A stretch of 64,000 bases of DNA, from assembly GCA_038326325.1 (NCBI GenBank), contig JBBQJW010000003.1, positions 124,001 to 188,000 of the forward strand, written 5' to 3'. Below are positions 36,825 through 45,433 of the stretch, piece by piece. The stretch is from UBA10324 sp038326325 (GTDB taxonomy: Bacteria > Bacteroidota > Bacteroidia > Chitinophagales > UBA10324). The notes under the pieces are model-generated. The model was not told the origin of the DNA. It saw only the letters and a program-made list of their open reading frames with translations, and made no database searches. The position numbers were made by a program, and so were the translations under genes. Position 1 is the stretch's first letter. Every line of letters starts with the position of its first letter.

Positions 36825-39641
36825 TTATTTTGCAGGATAGAGAACTACCTTACCGTAATTATTTTCGTCGAAATATTTTGAAGCTAATCGTTTAAAATCG
36901 TCGCTCTTTAATGCTTCAACCTGAGCATTGAAGTTTTTAATTTCAGAAACCTGCTCGTTATCTTTCAGTCCCTGAGTAACTAAACTGAGCCAGAAACGGT
37001 TTTCTTTAATATCAGCCTCGCGACCTTTAAGCATCAACTCCTTTACTTTCAATAAATTTTTATCGTCGCAGCCATTTGCTTTAATGTCAGCAATTACTTT
37101 TCGCGCTGCACCCACCAATGTATCTACATTTTCAGGTGAGCAACTGTAGTAAATAATAATACGACACATTGATTTAGGATAGTGTTGCATCTGTGGTGAA
37201 GCAGAAACACCATACACACCGCTCATGTCTTCGCGCATGGTTTCGCGAAGTTTTATATTGAGCAATTTCATAAAGGCGTTTAGTTCGTTGCGATTGTTGC
37301 GGTTGTATTCAAATGGACTTAAGTACAACATGGCAACAGTGCTCTTTGGCTCTGTTCCTTTGTAAACTTTTTTGTTGAAGTTTCCACTCATCCATTTTAC
37401 ATTATTGTCTTTATAGGTTTCGGTTCTTCCTTTTGAAGGAATGCCTCCGATATATTTTTCAACCAATGGTTTTAAAGCATCAGGTGTAACACTTCCAACA
37501 AAAACAAAAGTAAAATCAGCAGGATCACTGAAACGCTCACGGAAAATATTGTAGGCGCGTGTAAGGTTAATCTGCTTTAACATTTGTTCAGACATTGGCT
37601 GATTGCGCTTGTTGTAAGAATACATGATGGCAGTAAGCGAATCAGAGAAAACAGCATTCGGGTCGTTGTTCTGATTCTGCAACTGTGTTGCCTGCTGCGA
37701 TAACCACGAATTGAAAGCAGTAGAATCTTTTCTTGGATCAGTAAAGTAGAGATTAGTGAACTGTAACAGATTTTCTAAATCTTTAACAGAACAGCTTCCA
37801 TCTAATCCTTCAGTTAGTTCTCCAATATTAGGTGTAACATTCATAACCATATTACTTGTGTATTTGCTCAACTCCACATTATCATAATTACCAAGACCGC
37901 AATTGTCAACAATGCCGTCAGCATTATTTGCATTAAGGAAATCAGCATCGGAATACAATGAAGTTCCACCCCAGCTAAATGCGTTGAACAGAATCTGATC
38001 GTTTTTGAAATCAGTTGTTTTAAAAACCACTTTCGCTCCGTTGCTTAATATCCATGTAGTAATACCGTTTTCTGTATCTGTAGTTTCCTTGTTCACTTTG
38101 CCCGGAGTAGGAGTGATGTTACTTAAAGGTTTGTTGGAAACTTTATCTTTGTATGCTGTAACAGTTGTGGTCTTGCTATTGTTGAAAATAGTTTTCAGCG
38201 CATCTTCAGTTGGTACTGTTACATCAATTTTTTCAGGAGCAGTAACAATGATGACACAGTTTTTTCCATCAGTAATCCAGGATGAAATCATTTTGTTTAC
38301 CTCATCGAGAGTGATAGTTGGCATAATTTGTTTCGCCATATTGTATTCCCACTCGATACCCGGAATTGGTTCCTGCGTCAGGAAGTTACTTACATATTCG
38401 CGTACCAACGACTTTGATTCTGTTTTATCTTTTTCGTTGAAGGTTGATTCATAACTGCGAAGAGCAGATTCTTTTGCGCGATCTAATTCCGTTGATGTGT
38501 ATCCGAAATCTTTCACTCGTTTAATTTCAGTGAGCATGGTTGTTAAACCTTTTTCAATTCCGCCATCAGGAACTACTCCATAAACTGTAAATGCATCTTT
38601 TGCACGAACCAAATTTCCAAACTGAGAACCTGCAAAAGTGAATGGCGGATTATCCTGCTGTAACAGTTCACTGTAACGGTCGTTTAACATGCCAGTGGCA
38701 ATGTTTGCAATCATACTGTTACGGTAGTCACCTATTGTTTTTGAATCGGGTACAGGGCTTTTGAAATTAACCTCTACTAAAGAATAAGAAGCTTCCTTAT
38801 CAGTACAAACAGAAACTTTTAAATCATTGTGATCAGGAACAGTAGAAACAGGTCTTGGTTTTTCATTCTTAGGATTTGGAATTTCAGCAAAGTGTGCTTT
38901 AATCATTGATTCGATTTTATCTACATCAATATCACCAACAACAACCACAGCCATCAAATCAGGACGGTACCATGTTTTATAAAAACTTTTTAATGTATCG
39001 CAAGGTGATTTAAGTATGCTTTCCTGAGTACCGATTGGTAAACGATCAGCATAAAGCGAACCTGAAAACAAAATCGGAAAATATTTACGGCGCATTCTGT
39101 CGTCAGCACCCTGACCCAACCGCCATTCTTCCACTACAACTCCACGCTCTTTATCAATTTCAGAATTTTCATCAGTTACTAAATGAGACCAGTCTTCGAG
39201 AATCTGAAAACCTTTGTTAAATATTTTTTCTGTATCAGTTGGCAACTGTAACATGTAAACTGTTTCATCAAAACTTGTGTAAGCATTTAAGTCCGCACCG
39301 AATCTTGTTCCGATTGATTCAAGATAATTTACCAAATCAGCTTTCACGAAATTTTTTGTTCCGTTGAAACACATGTGCTCCTGCAAATGCGCAAGACCTA
39401 ACTGATTGTTTGTTTCCATCATAGAACCTGCATTCACCACCAATCGTAATTCGCAACGATGTTCGGGCTTTACATTTTTTTTGATGTAGTACTTCATTCC
39501 GTTAGGAAGAGTACCGATGCGTACAGTAGGGTCAAGCGGAACTGTGCTTTTTAAATCAGGTGTTTGTGCCAGCAAAAATTTTGTTGGTGCAAATGCTGAT
39601 AACAATAGGAGGAGAGTGAGTGTTTTGAAAATAGTTTTCAT
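36825..39641 (-). CDS. M16-family zinc metallopeptidase
   Basis: A 938-residue secreted zinc peptidase with two M16 halves. A signal peptide ends KFLLAQ; the inverted zinc motif H85-L-Q-E88-H89 (LAHLQEHMCFNGTKNF) with a distal Glu in EIDKERGVVVEEW (about 168) forms the active site. The second half (from about 520) lacks an HxxEH and is the inactive partner domain, as usual for clamshell M16 enzymes such as pitrilysin and the PqqL-like periplasmic proteases. Located in the periplasm, it probably degrades peptides or imported fragments. Its promoter has the full Bacteroidota consensus. The gene is long but colinear with no frameshift seen. Confidence 0.93.
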   Translation of the reverse strand: MKTIFKTLTLLLLLSAFAPTKFLLAQTPDLKSTVPLDPTVRIGTLPNGMKYYIKKNVKPEHRCELRLVVNAGSMMETNNQLGLAHLQEHMCFNGTKNFVKADLVNYLESIGTRFGADLNAYTSFDETVYMLQLPTDTEKIFNKGFQILEDWSHLVTDENSEIDKERGVVVEEWRLGQGADDRMRRKYFPILFSGSLYADRLPIGTQESILKSPCDTLKSFYKTWYRPDLMAVVVVGDIDVDKIESMIKAHFAEIPNPKNEKPRPVSTVPDHNDLKVSVCTDKEASYSLVEVNFKSPVPDSKTIGDYRNSMIANIATGMLNDRYSELLQQDNPPFTFAGSQFGNLVRAKDAFTVYGVVPDGGIEKGLTTMLTEIKRVKDFGYTSTELDRAKESALRSYESTFNEKDKTESKSLVREYVSNFLTQEPIPGIEWEYNMAKQIMPTITLDEVNKMISSWITDGKNCVIIVTAPEKIDVTVPTEDALKTIFNNSKTTTVTAYKDKVSNKPLSNITPTPGKVNKETTDTENGITTWILSNGAKVVFKTTDFKNDQILFNAFSWGGTSLYSDADFLNANNADGIVDNCGLGNYDNVELSKYTSNMVMNVTPNIGELTEGLDGSCSVKDLENLLQFTNLYFTDPRKDSTAFNSWLSQQATQLQNQNNDPNAVFSDSLTAIMYSYNKRNQPMSEQMLKQINLTRAYNIFRERFSDPADFTFVFVGSVTPDALKPLVEKYIGGIPSKGRTETYKDNNVKWMSGNFNKKVYKGTEPKSTVAMLYLSPFEYNRNNRNELNAFMKLLNIKLRETMREDMSGVYGVSASPQMQHYPKSMCRIIIYYSCSPENVDTLVGAARKVIADIKANGCDDKNLLKVKELMLKGREADIKENRFWLSLVTQGLKDNEQVSEIKNFNAQVEALKSDDFKRLASKYFDENNYGKVVLYPAK

Positions 39642-39672
39642 TTATTGGTTTGTGTTTTTCTAAAAAGGGAAC

Positions 39673-39703
39673 CAAAACTAACAATGGAAATTACAGAAGC
39701 AAA
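39673..39703 (-). promoter_or_regulatory. Promoter of the M16 peptidase gene
   Basis: On the minus strand TTTG (39703-39700) is followed after 19 bases by TAGTTTTG (39680-39673), matching the Bacteroidota consensus. The ATG starts 31 bases further on. Confidence 0.75.
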
Positions 39704-39783
39704 TGTGTTCATAAATGAGAATGAAAATTCTGCTTTTGTAATTGTAATGGAGAGTAATAATTGAAAATGTGAAAATTGATTAT

Positions 39784-40467
39784 TTACTTATTTTCCTCAA
39801 TAAATATTCCGGTGCGAATAGCAAACCGAACAAGCCCTGCCATATTTTTTGAATTTGTTTTTTTTAAAAGATTGGTGCGGTGACTTGCAATAGTTGGCTC
39901 AGATATAAAAAGCGTATCAGACATTTCTTTATTGGTATATTCTTTACAAATCAATATCAATACTTCTTCCTCTCTAGTTGTTAGAACAATATCTTCAAAT
40001 GCTTTTGTTCTTCTTGGTTTGTGAGATGCTACTTTTTTAAACAAAGCCTCTGACGATTGGGGTGTAAAAAAATATTTTCTTTCATGCACACTTATCATTG
40101 CGTTGGTCAGTTCTTTCTGATCAGTATTCTTAAATAAATATCCGAGCGCGCCTGCATCAATCATTTTGCGAATATTCTCTTCGTCTTCGTGCATTGATAA
40201 AGCAATAACTCCAATCTCTGGATATTCTTCAGTGATTACTTCGGTAGTTTCAAAACCATTTCCATTGCTCATGGTTATATCCATAAATATGATGTCAATT
40301 TTTTTTCGTTTCAATAATTGTAAAGCTTCATTACCGCTCGATGCTTCAATAACCTCCTTTACAAAATCAATAGTTTCCAGTGCCGATTTTACTCCGCCAC
40401 GGAATAACTTATGGTCATCAACAACCATGACTTTCAATTTCGGAAATTCTTTTAAACTATCAGTCAT
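39784..40467 (-). CDS. NarL/FixJ-type response regulator
   Basis: A 227-residue two-component regulator. The receiver domain (about 10-130) has the acidic pair at D17/D18, the phospho-acceptor D63 (DIIFMDITMSNG) and the LSMHEDEE and GYLFKNTDQKEL segments. A LuxR-type helix-turn-helix follows (LTTREEEVLILICKEYTNKEMSDTLFISEPTIASHRTNLLKKTNSKN, about 160-208). It follows the histidine kinase gene after six bases, so the two are a pair. The DNA target is not known. Bacteroidota often place such pairs downstream of a membrane protein gene, as here. Confidence 0.92.
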   Translation of the reverse strand: MTDSLKEFPKLKVMVVDDHKLFRGGVKSALETIDFVKEVIEASSGNEALQLLKRKKIDIIFMDITMSNGNGFETTEVITEEYPEIGVIALSMHEDEENIRKMIDAGALGYLFKNTDQKELTNAMISVHERKYFFTPQSSEALFKKVASHKPRRTKAFEDIVLTTREEEVLILICKEYTNKEMSDTLFISEPTIASHRTNLLKKTNSKNMAGLVRFAIRTGIFIEENK

Positions 40468-40473
40468 CGGATT

Positions 40474-41226
40474 TTATTCTTGAAGTAAAATAACTGATTT
40501 ATAAATAACTCCATTGCCAGGTGATGAAATAAAATGAAATGTTCCGTTAATCAATTGAAAGCGATGTTTAATATTTTTTAATCCCATGCCCGAAGAAATT
40601 TTATTTGTATCGAAACCAATTCCATCATCCTGATATTGCAAATGAATTTCTTCTTTTGTTTTGGAAAGAATTACAGTTATTTTTTTTGCCTGACTATGTT
40701 GCATTGAATTATTCATCATTTCAAGTATTGCTCGAAAGAGCTGTAACATTATTTCTTCATTTGGTGGAATTGAAAAACCTTCTATAAATAATTCAACTTT
40801 TATTTTGGAATTTGTTTCAACAAAATCTTTCAACTGATCAAGTGCCTTGTTAATTCCGTCCTTTAATAAATCAACCGGGCGAAGGTTTCTGATTATTGAT
40901 TTAACAACCAGTAAAGATTGCTCCACCGACTGTTGAGCCAGTTCAATTTCATTTTGAAACCGAACCGGGTCTGTGCTTTTTGATAACGATTCTATTTTAA
41001 GTTTTACTGCTGACAAATGCGGACCGACATCGTCGTGAAGATTGCGAAATATAGTTTCCCTTTCAGATTCTTGAATGGATTGAATCATTTGTGCGCGTCC
41101 TTTTTCCTGCTCTATTCTTAAACGATAATTTCTTATAAGAATAAACACAACAATGCCAACCATCATTAGCATTGTTAGCGCAACTGTAATTATGCTAAGT
41201 ACGACCTGCGCTGAAGAGAACTGCAT
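40474..41226 (-). CDS. HisKA_3-type sensor histidine kinase with one membrane helix
   Basis: A 250-residue kinase. Residues about 8-32 form a single transmembrane helix (VVLSIITVALTMLMMVGIVVFILI), followed by a short coiled linker. The dimerisation and phosphoacceptor segment (ETIFRNLHDDVGPHLSAVKLKIESL, His64) marks a HisKA_3-type kinase that pairs with NarL-type regulators. The ATPase has the N-box MNNSMQHSQAKKI and G-box DDGIGFD, then SSGMGLKNIKHRFQLING. There is no periplasmic sensor domain, so the signal may come through the membrane protein encoded just upstream. Its start overlaps that gene's end by 37 bases; a later start would lose the membrane helix and is not supported. Confidence 0.92.
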   Translation of the reverse strand: MQFSSAQVVLSIITVALTMLMMVGIVVFILIRNYRLRIEQEKGRAQMIQSIQESERETIFRNLHDDVGPHLSAVKLKIESLSKSTDPVRFQNEIELAQQSVEQSLLVVKSIIRNLRPVDLLKDGINKALDQLKDFVETNSKIKVELFIEGFSIPPNEEIMLQLFRAILEMMNNSMQHSQAKKITVILSKTKEEIHLQYQDDGIGFDTNKISSGMGLKNIKHRFQLINGTFHFISSPGNGVIYKSVILLQE

Positions 41227-41840
41227 ATTAGTGCTATTGCGAAAAGAATGTATTCAAAAATATTTGCCCCTGATTTTACAATTGAACCTAACGAGGCAAT
41301 TTGCAAATTGCCCTTCATCATTATTCCTGAAAAAATATAAACGATTGAAAGTATTGAGAAATACATCAGCCAACTTACTCCTATCCAGAATCGTCCATCA
41401 TAAAGCATGTTTTTTTTTGTGAAGTCACTGATGTTAACTAATAAAATTCCCGAGAAGAAAACCATTATTACGGACTGTAACATTTTGATATAAAAATTAT
41501 ATTCCTGAAAACCCATGATTGAGAATGTACTCCAGTACCATAGCAATGAAAAAACAATGGAGGAAATCACTATAAGAAATGAAACATATTTGTTTTCTGC
41601 CCACTCAAATAACAAGTAGGCAGAAATTAAATACTCAACTATTGCAAGAATGTTAAATAGATAGAGATTGTGAATTTTTAAAGAACCCATAATTGTAGAT
41701 ACAACAGCTGTTACGCTTGCATAAACCAGAAATATTGTAAATATTTTAAATTCGGCAGTGAGTTTTTTAAAAAGATATACCCCAATAAGAGTTACTGCAA
41801 TACAAGAACAAGTATCTATATATGCTAAAATACGATGCAT
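41190..41840 (-). CDS. Integral membrane protein, possible sensor partner of the kinase
   Basis: A 216-residue protein of about six hydrophobic helices (AYIDTCSCIAVTLIGVYLF, FTIFLVYASVTAVVSTIMG, LFNILAIVEYLISAYLLFEWAE, FLIVISSIVFSLLWYW, MLQSVIMVFFSGILLVNIS, WIGVSWLMYFSILSIVYIFSG and a last one) with few charges; no family is recognised. It starts one base after the stop of the upstream Cys-tail gene and overlaps the kinase start by 37 bases, which argues for co-translation and a joint function. Inferred: a membrane sensor component that feeds the kinase lacking a sensor domain. Confidence 0.8.
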   Translation of the reverse strand: MHRILAYIDTCSCIAVTLIGVYLFKKLTAEFKIFTIFLVYASVTAVVSTIMGSLKIHNLYLFNILAIVEYLISAYLLFEWAENKYVSFLIVISSIVFSLLWYWSTFSIMGFQEYNFYIKMLQSVIMVFFSGILLVNISDFTKKNMLYDGRFWIGVSWLMYFSILSIVYIFSGIMMKGNLQIASLGSIVKSGANIFEYILFAIALICSSLQRRSYLA

Positions 41841-41841
41841 T

Positions 41842-42168
41842 TTATTTTAGTAATGGGCTATTGCTTGTATCACACATTGAGGGACATGGATAAGCTTCAT
41901 CAATACAAATATCAACGATGTCATTCTGGTTTGAATCAGCAGCAACTAAAACTGTCATGATGTGAATGTTGCCATCATCCTGAATATTTTGTCCGAGATA
42001 AATCCTGATTCCTTGCGCGTCATTTTGAGCGAGAAGATTGTTAATTAAATCTTTTCCTACGAAGTATGCTTTCTTGTTATTCGGATAATTTGTTCTGAAC
42101 GAACGGGTGTATCCTGCACCTGTGTTAATTGAAATTGCGCGACCTTCTGTTCCGTCAAATGTTGGCAT
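41842..42168 (-). CDS. Small conserved protein with C-terminal Cys-Pro motif, unknown function
   Basis: A 108-residue protein without signal peptide. It has the pattern GIRIYLGQNIQDDGNIHIMTVLVAADSNQNDIVDICIDEAYPCPSMCDTSNSPL: a GIRIY strand, a VL/VAADSNQNDI strand and a C-terminal PCP-x-x-C block. Similar C-terminal 'W/YPCPPxC' tails occur in an uncharacterised small protein family of Bacteroidota, frequently near histidine-kinase genes. First gene of the operon that runs to the response regulator, so it may be a cytoplasmic signalling partner, although this is inference. The ATG at 42168 has no clear promoter box. Confidence 0.75.
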   Translation of the reverse strand: MPTFDGTEGRAISINTGAGYTRSFRTNYPNNKKAYFVGKDLINNLLAQNDAQGIRIYLGQNIQDDGNIHIMTVLVAADSNQNDIVDICIDEAYPCPSMCDTSNSPLLK

Positions 42169-42521
42169 GATGTGTAAGTTTTAAATTTAGAAATGATTTT
42201 TTGTTCGCGATAAATGTAATTAAGCGCGGGCGAGTTTTTTAACGATGCAGGTTTTGTGCAGAAATTTTAGCAGGAATATTTATTTGCTAAAACTATTGCT
42301 GGTAAAGCATTTCAGGGAATTATTCTGACGAATGTCTCTTTTTTTCTATAGTACAATTGTATTAGTAAAATCATCTAATTATAGGATGGCTCTGTAACTT
42401 AAATTCATACAATTATACTATTGACTTGTGGTGTAACACCAATGTAAGTTTGTATTCGAAAATGAAAATAAGTTAATGAGAATAAAAATGGCTCATCGAA
42501 AAAATAAAATAAATACCTGCC
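42169..42521. other. Intergenic regulatory stretch between divergent units
   Basis: No coding frame longer than about 20 residues. It contains the extended palindrome TGGTGTAACACCA at 42429-42441, which is a symmetric 13-base form of the TGTWACA motif, and A+T-rich flanks. No clear TTTG/TAnnTTTG pair was found. Confidence 0.5.
42429..42441. repeat. 13-base palindrome containing TGTWACA
   Basis: TGGTGTAACACCA reads the same on both strands except for its central A/T. It is the longest symmetric copy of the dispersed motif in non-coding DNA of this window. Confidence 0.7.
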
Positions 42522-42674
42522 ATGAAATCTAAAGAACCAAAAACTTACCTGACAAATCGTTTAGTGTTTAGGGAAAACAACTTAAAACGAGGAGTATCCT
42601 TTACTGAGTCAAGGTTTTTTGATTTCATGGTCAGGTTATTTGTAAAAAGTTATTTAAAAATCCTTGTCAGTTAA
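42522..42674 (+). CDS. Possible small ORF, 50 residues
   Basis: ATG-initiated frame in an otherwise gene-free gap, encoding MKSKEPKTYLTNRLVFRENN... with a basic N-terminal half and a hydrophobic C-terminus (RFFDFMVRLFVKSYLKILVS). No family is recognised. It is too short for a coding call on its own; the amphipathic, basic tail would fit a small membrane-active or leader peptide. Proximity to the next ORF and to the 42786 gene suggests a shared transcript. Confidence 0.3.
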   Translation: MKSKEPKTYLTNRLVFRENNLKRGVSFTESRFFDFMVRLFVKSYLKILVS

Positions 42675-42686
42675 AAAACTCAAAGA

Positions 42687-42767
42687 ATGAAAATGAAATT
42701 ACAAATGAATGTAAATACTAATCCAGAAAATGAGGAAGAAGAAAACTCAATAGTTTTTCCATTTTAA
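42687..42767 (+). CDS. Possible 26-residue acidic peptide ORF
   Basis: ATG at 42687 leads to MKMKLQMNVNTNPENEEEENSIVFPF and a stop, just 18 bases before the next gene. A run of four Glu and the FPF end are visible. It could be a leader peptide or a small precursor peptide, or chance; no modifying enzyme is adjacent. Confidence 0.25.
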   Translation: MKMKLQMNVNTNPENEEEENSIVFPF

Positions 42768-42785
42768 AAATTAAAACCTAAAGTC

Positions 42786-43244
42786 ATGGCACAGATTAAA
42801 ATAATCAACTTCGAATTTGGGAAGGAAAAAAGCAATACTGAAAAAGGGTTATATCAATTAAATGTTGATTTTGAATTTATTGTTTCGAAAGTAGAATTGA
42901 TGGATCATAAAAATTATGCGGTGCAATTTTCAATTGGCGGATTAGGAACCGATAAACAAAAATTCAAACTCGCTGGGTGCGAAATGTCTTTATCAGTTTC
43001 CATGAACGACTATACAATTGATACTTTAAACCTGAGAATGATAGATGAAAAGGGGCGGCTTCATTATTTACTTCACCATGAGTGCGATGGTATTAAACCA
43101 ACTGATGCTCAGTACAACAAAAAAATTAATGATATAGACTCTGTTTTCGTAATGGCTGATTTATATACTTCAGAAAATCATTTGTTACTGGGATTTACAG
43201 GTTCAGCAAGCAAGATGTTTTCGGGTGTAACAGTTTTGAAGTAA
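42786..43244 (+). CDS. Hypothetical cytoplasmic protein
   Basis: A 152-residue protein without signal peptide or membrane segment. Mixed beta/alpha composition with hydrophobic strands (LYQLNVDFEFIVSKVEL, NYAVQFSIGGLG, IDSVFVMADLYTSENHLLLGFTGSASKMF). No family is recognised. It follows the small ORFs at 42522 and 42687 and is divergent from the kinase operon; no terminator follows it in the adjoining gap. Confidence 0.65.
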   Translation: MAQIKIINFEFGKEKSNTEKGLYQLNVDFEFIVSKVELMDHKNYAVQFSIGGLGTDKQKFKLAGCEMSLSVSMNDYTIDTLNLRMIDEKGRLHYLLHHECDGIKPTDAQYNKKINDIDSVFVMADLYTSENHLLLGFTGSASKMFSGVTVLK

Positions 43245-43391
43245 GTAAATTACAATTTATTTAAATTGTAAATGAATTAAAAAATACATTGTCTTTTTTG
43301 ATTCTCAATCTGCTTTAATTAAATGTAAAAACATTCCGGTTTAGCTTTTGAATACCATCTTAGAATTACCTCAATGAAAGAAAACAAATAA

Positions 43392-43650
43392 TCACACCTG
43401 ATTACAAAACCATCTATCCACTTCAGAATAAAAGAGCTAAACTGTAGGAACAGGAGCTCATGCAATCACTACTTCGAACCCAATAGTTATATAAGAGTTA
43501 CTAAAAACAGAGTTGAGTTTTACTCGCTTCGAAAAATTAAGAAAGGCGAAGAACTCTCAGGCGGCAACGGCGAAAAACACATCATCACGGAACATTGCCT
43601 TGCCAATGGGTGCAAAAAATTGCAGAGGATTTATTTAACAGGAAATTAAA
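43392..43650 (+). pseudogene. SET-domain fragment without start codon
   Basis: A frame opening after a stop at 43389-43391 and ending at TAA 43648-43650 has no ATG start. It encodes SSCNHYFEPNSYIRV... (from about 43455), then VEFYSLRKIKKGEELSGGNGE, which matches the SET-domain pattern (N-H-S-C-x-P-N loop, then L-R-x-I-K-K-G-E-E-L and an acidic/aromatic step), and a Cys-containing tail (EHCLANGCKKL) like a post-SET zinc loop. The usual Tyr after GEEL (normally T-Y-D-Y) is missing (GGNG), so the remnant looks inactive. The upstream frame is broken. A remnant of a lysine-methyltransferase gene is the best reading; confidence is limited because nothing was aligned. Confidence 0.45.
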
Positions 43651-43802
43651 ACTGTTACAGTTAGTATCTGCTTTTCAAGTTAGTGTTCAGTATTATATTA
43701 TTTCACACTCTTGGTCTTCATTAAAATGATATTCACATTTTAAGTTGTATTCATTTTCAAATCTTCAAATCAACAAATTATCAAATCAGTATTTTCGCCG
43801 CC

Positions 43803-45155
43803 ATGTACTTTAATAACATACTCGAAACAATTGGCAACACTCCGCTCGTAAAGTTGAACAGTGTTACAAAAGATTTACCCTGCACCGTACTTGCGAAAGT
43901 GGAATCATTCAACCCCGGCAATTCCATAAAAGACAGAATAGGAGTGAAGATGTTACAGGATGCTGAGAAAAATGGTTTGATAAAACCCGGCTTCACCATC
44001 ATCGAAGGTACAAGCGGCAATACCGGAATGGGACTCGCGCTCTATGCTATCGCGAAAGGATACAAATGCATTTTCACTACCACCGATAAACAGAGTAAAG
44101 AAAAAGCTGACATACTTCGCGCAGTTGGGGCCGAAGTAATTGTGTGTCCTACAAATGTTGATGCTGCTGACCCGCGCAGTTATTATTCTGTGTCAAGAAG
44201 ATTGACTGAAGAAACTCCCAACTCATGGAAACCCGATCAGTACAATAATCTCAGCAACTCACTCGCACACTACGAAGGCACAGGTCCAGAAATATGGAAA
44301 CAGACCGAAGGAAAAATCACGCACCTTGTTGTTGGTACTGGAACAGGCGGCACTATTTCCGGCACTTCAAAATACCTGAAAGAGCAGAATAAAAATGTTC
44401 AGTCCTGGGCCATTGACACTTATGGTTCAGTACTCAAAAAATATCACGAGACAGGAATTCTGGATGAGAAAGAAATTTATCCATACATCACCGAAGGCAT
44501 CGGAGAAGATATTCTACCAGATAATGTCAACTTCAAACTCATCGATCATTTCGAAAAAGTAACTGATAAGGCCGGAGCCATCATGGCGCGGCGCATTACT
44601 AAGGAAGAAGGAATTTTTGTCGGCTACTCCGCCGGCTCCGCTATTCAGGGACTGTTACAGATGAAAGATAAACTAAAGAAAGATGATTTAGTGGTGGTGA
44701 TTTTCCACGACCACGGCAGCCGCTATGTCGGCAAATTATATAATGACGATTGGATGCGCGAGCGCGGTTTCCTCGATGTAAAAACAGTGAACGATTTATT
44801 GAAAGGCCGTAGTGGAAAATTAATTTCTGTTACACCTGCACAAACCATTGGCGAAGCAATTATTGAATTGAAGAAAAACGATATTGACCAGTTGCCTGTA
44901 ATTGAAAACGGAAAAGTAGTAGGAGCTATTACCGAGAGCAAACTATTTAATCTGTTGCTCGAAGACGCGGAAGTAAAAAACAAACAGGTAGGAGCGTTGA
45001 TGGAAAAACCATTCCCCGAAGTGAGTGCCGATGTAGCAGTTGACAAACTTGCCAAGTTCATCACCAAAGAAAACCCTGCGGTACTTGCGAAAGATTCAAC
45101 CGGCAACCTGCACATCATTACCAAGTATGATATTATTTCCGCGTTGGGTAGTTGA
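43803..45155 (+). CDS. PLP-dependent cysteine synthase / cystathionine beta-synthase with CBS domains
   Basis: A 450-residue enzyme. The fold-type II PLP core (1-about 310) has the Schiff-base lysine K43 in NPGNSIKDRIG, the SGNTG loop (71-75) that binds substrate, the phosphate cradle GTGTGGT (178-184) and SAGSAIQGLLQM. The C-terminal about 120 residues form a CBS pair (SVTPAQTIGEAIIELKKNDIDQLPVIENGKVVGAI; PFPEVSADVAVDKLAKFI). This fusion fits bacterial cystathionine beta-synthases or CBS-regulated O-acetylserine sulfhydrylases; CBS domains usually bind adenosyl ligands. No cystathionine lyase is adjacent. It has two LLQ/MLQ codon sites of the TGTWACA type. Confidence 0.92.
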   Translation: MYFNNILETIGNTPLVKLNSVTKDLPCTVLAKVESFNPGNSIKDRIGVKMLQDAEKNGLIKPGFTIIEGTSGNTGMGLALYAIAKGYKCIFTTTDKQSKEKADILRAVGAEVIVCPTNVDAADPRSYYSVSRRLTEETPNSWKPDQYNNLSNSLAHYEGTGPEIWKQTEGKITHLVVGTGTGGTISGTSKYLKEQNKNVQSWAIDTYGSVLKKYHETGILDEKEIYPYITEGIGEDILPDNVNFKLIDHFEKVTDKAGAIMARRITKEEGIFVGYSAGSAIQGLLQMKDKLKKDDLVVVIFHDHGSRYVGKLYNDDWMRERGFLDVKTVNDLLKGRSGKLISVTPAQTIGEAIIELKKNDIDQLPVIENGKVVGAITESKLFNLLLEDAEVKNKQVGALMEKPFPEVSADVAVDKLAKFITKENPAVLAKDSTGNLHIITKYDIISALGS

Positions 45156-45169
45156 AATACTGATTTGAA

Positions 45170-45433
45170 ATGAGTTTGAAGAAGCGAAAAGAAAACGAGC
45201 GCAAGTTTGGAAATTGGAATGAAACTGAAACAGGTAGATCTTATTTCTTTGAAGTGAAAGGAAGATTAGGCTGGAAAGCCCGTTATGTAAAAGAAGTTGA
45301 CGCAAATGAACGAACTGTGAAATTTTTTCAGGAAATTTACAATCACAAAAATGTTCTTGTCGAGGTACATGAAAAATTTCCAAATGACAAAGGACATAAA
45401 AAAATTAAATCAAATGGAAATCACAAAAGATAA
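45170..45433 (+). CDS. Small conserved protein, unknown function
   Basis: An 87-residue, highly charged protein with the conserved-looking stretch YFFEVKGRLGWKARYVKEVDANERTVKFFQEIYNHKNVLVEVHEKFPNDKGHKKI. I recall similar small proteins in Bacteroidota and other phyla without function. It starts 15 bases after the CBS gene and overlaps the next gene by 20 bases, so the three may be one transcript. There is no signal peptide. Confidence 0.65.
   Translation: MSLKKRKENERKFGNWNETETGRSYFFEVKGRLGWKARYVKEVDANERTVKFFQEIYNHKNVLVEVHEKFPNDKGHKKIKSNGNHKR

Noticed and set aside
41190..41226. Frameshift between membrane protein and kinase
   Set aside because: Both frames are complete and the 37-base overlap is plausible for translational coupling.
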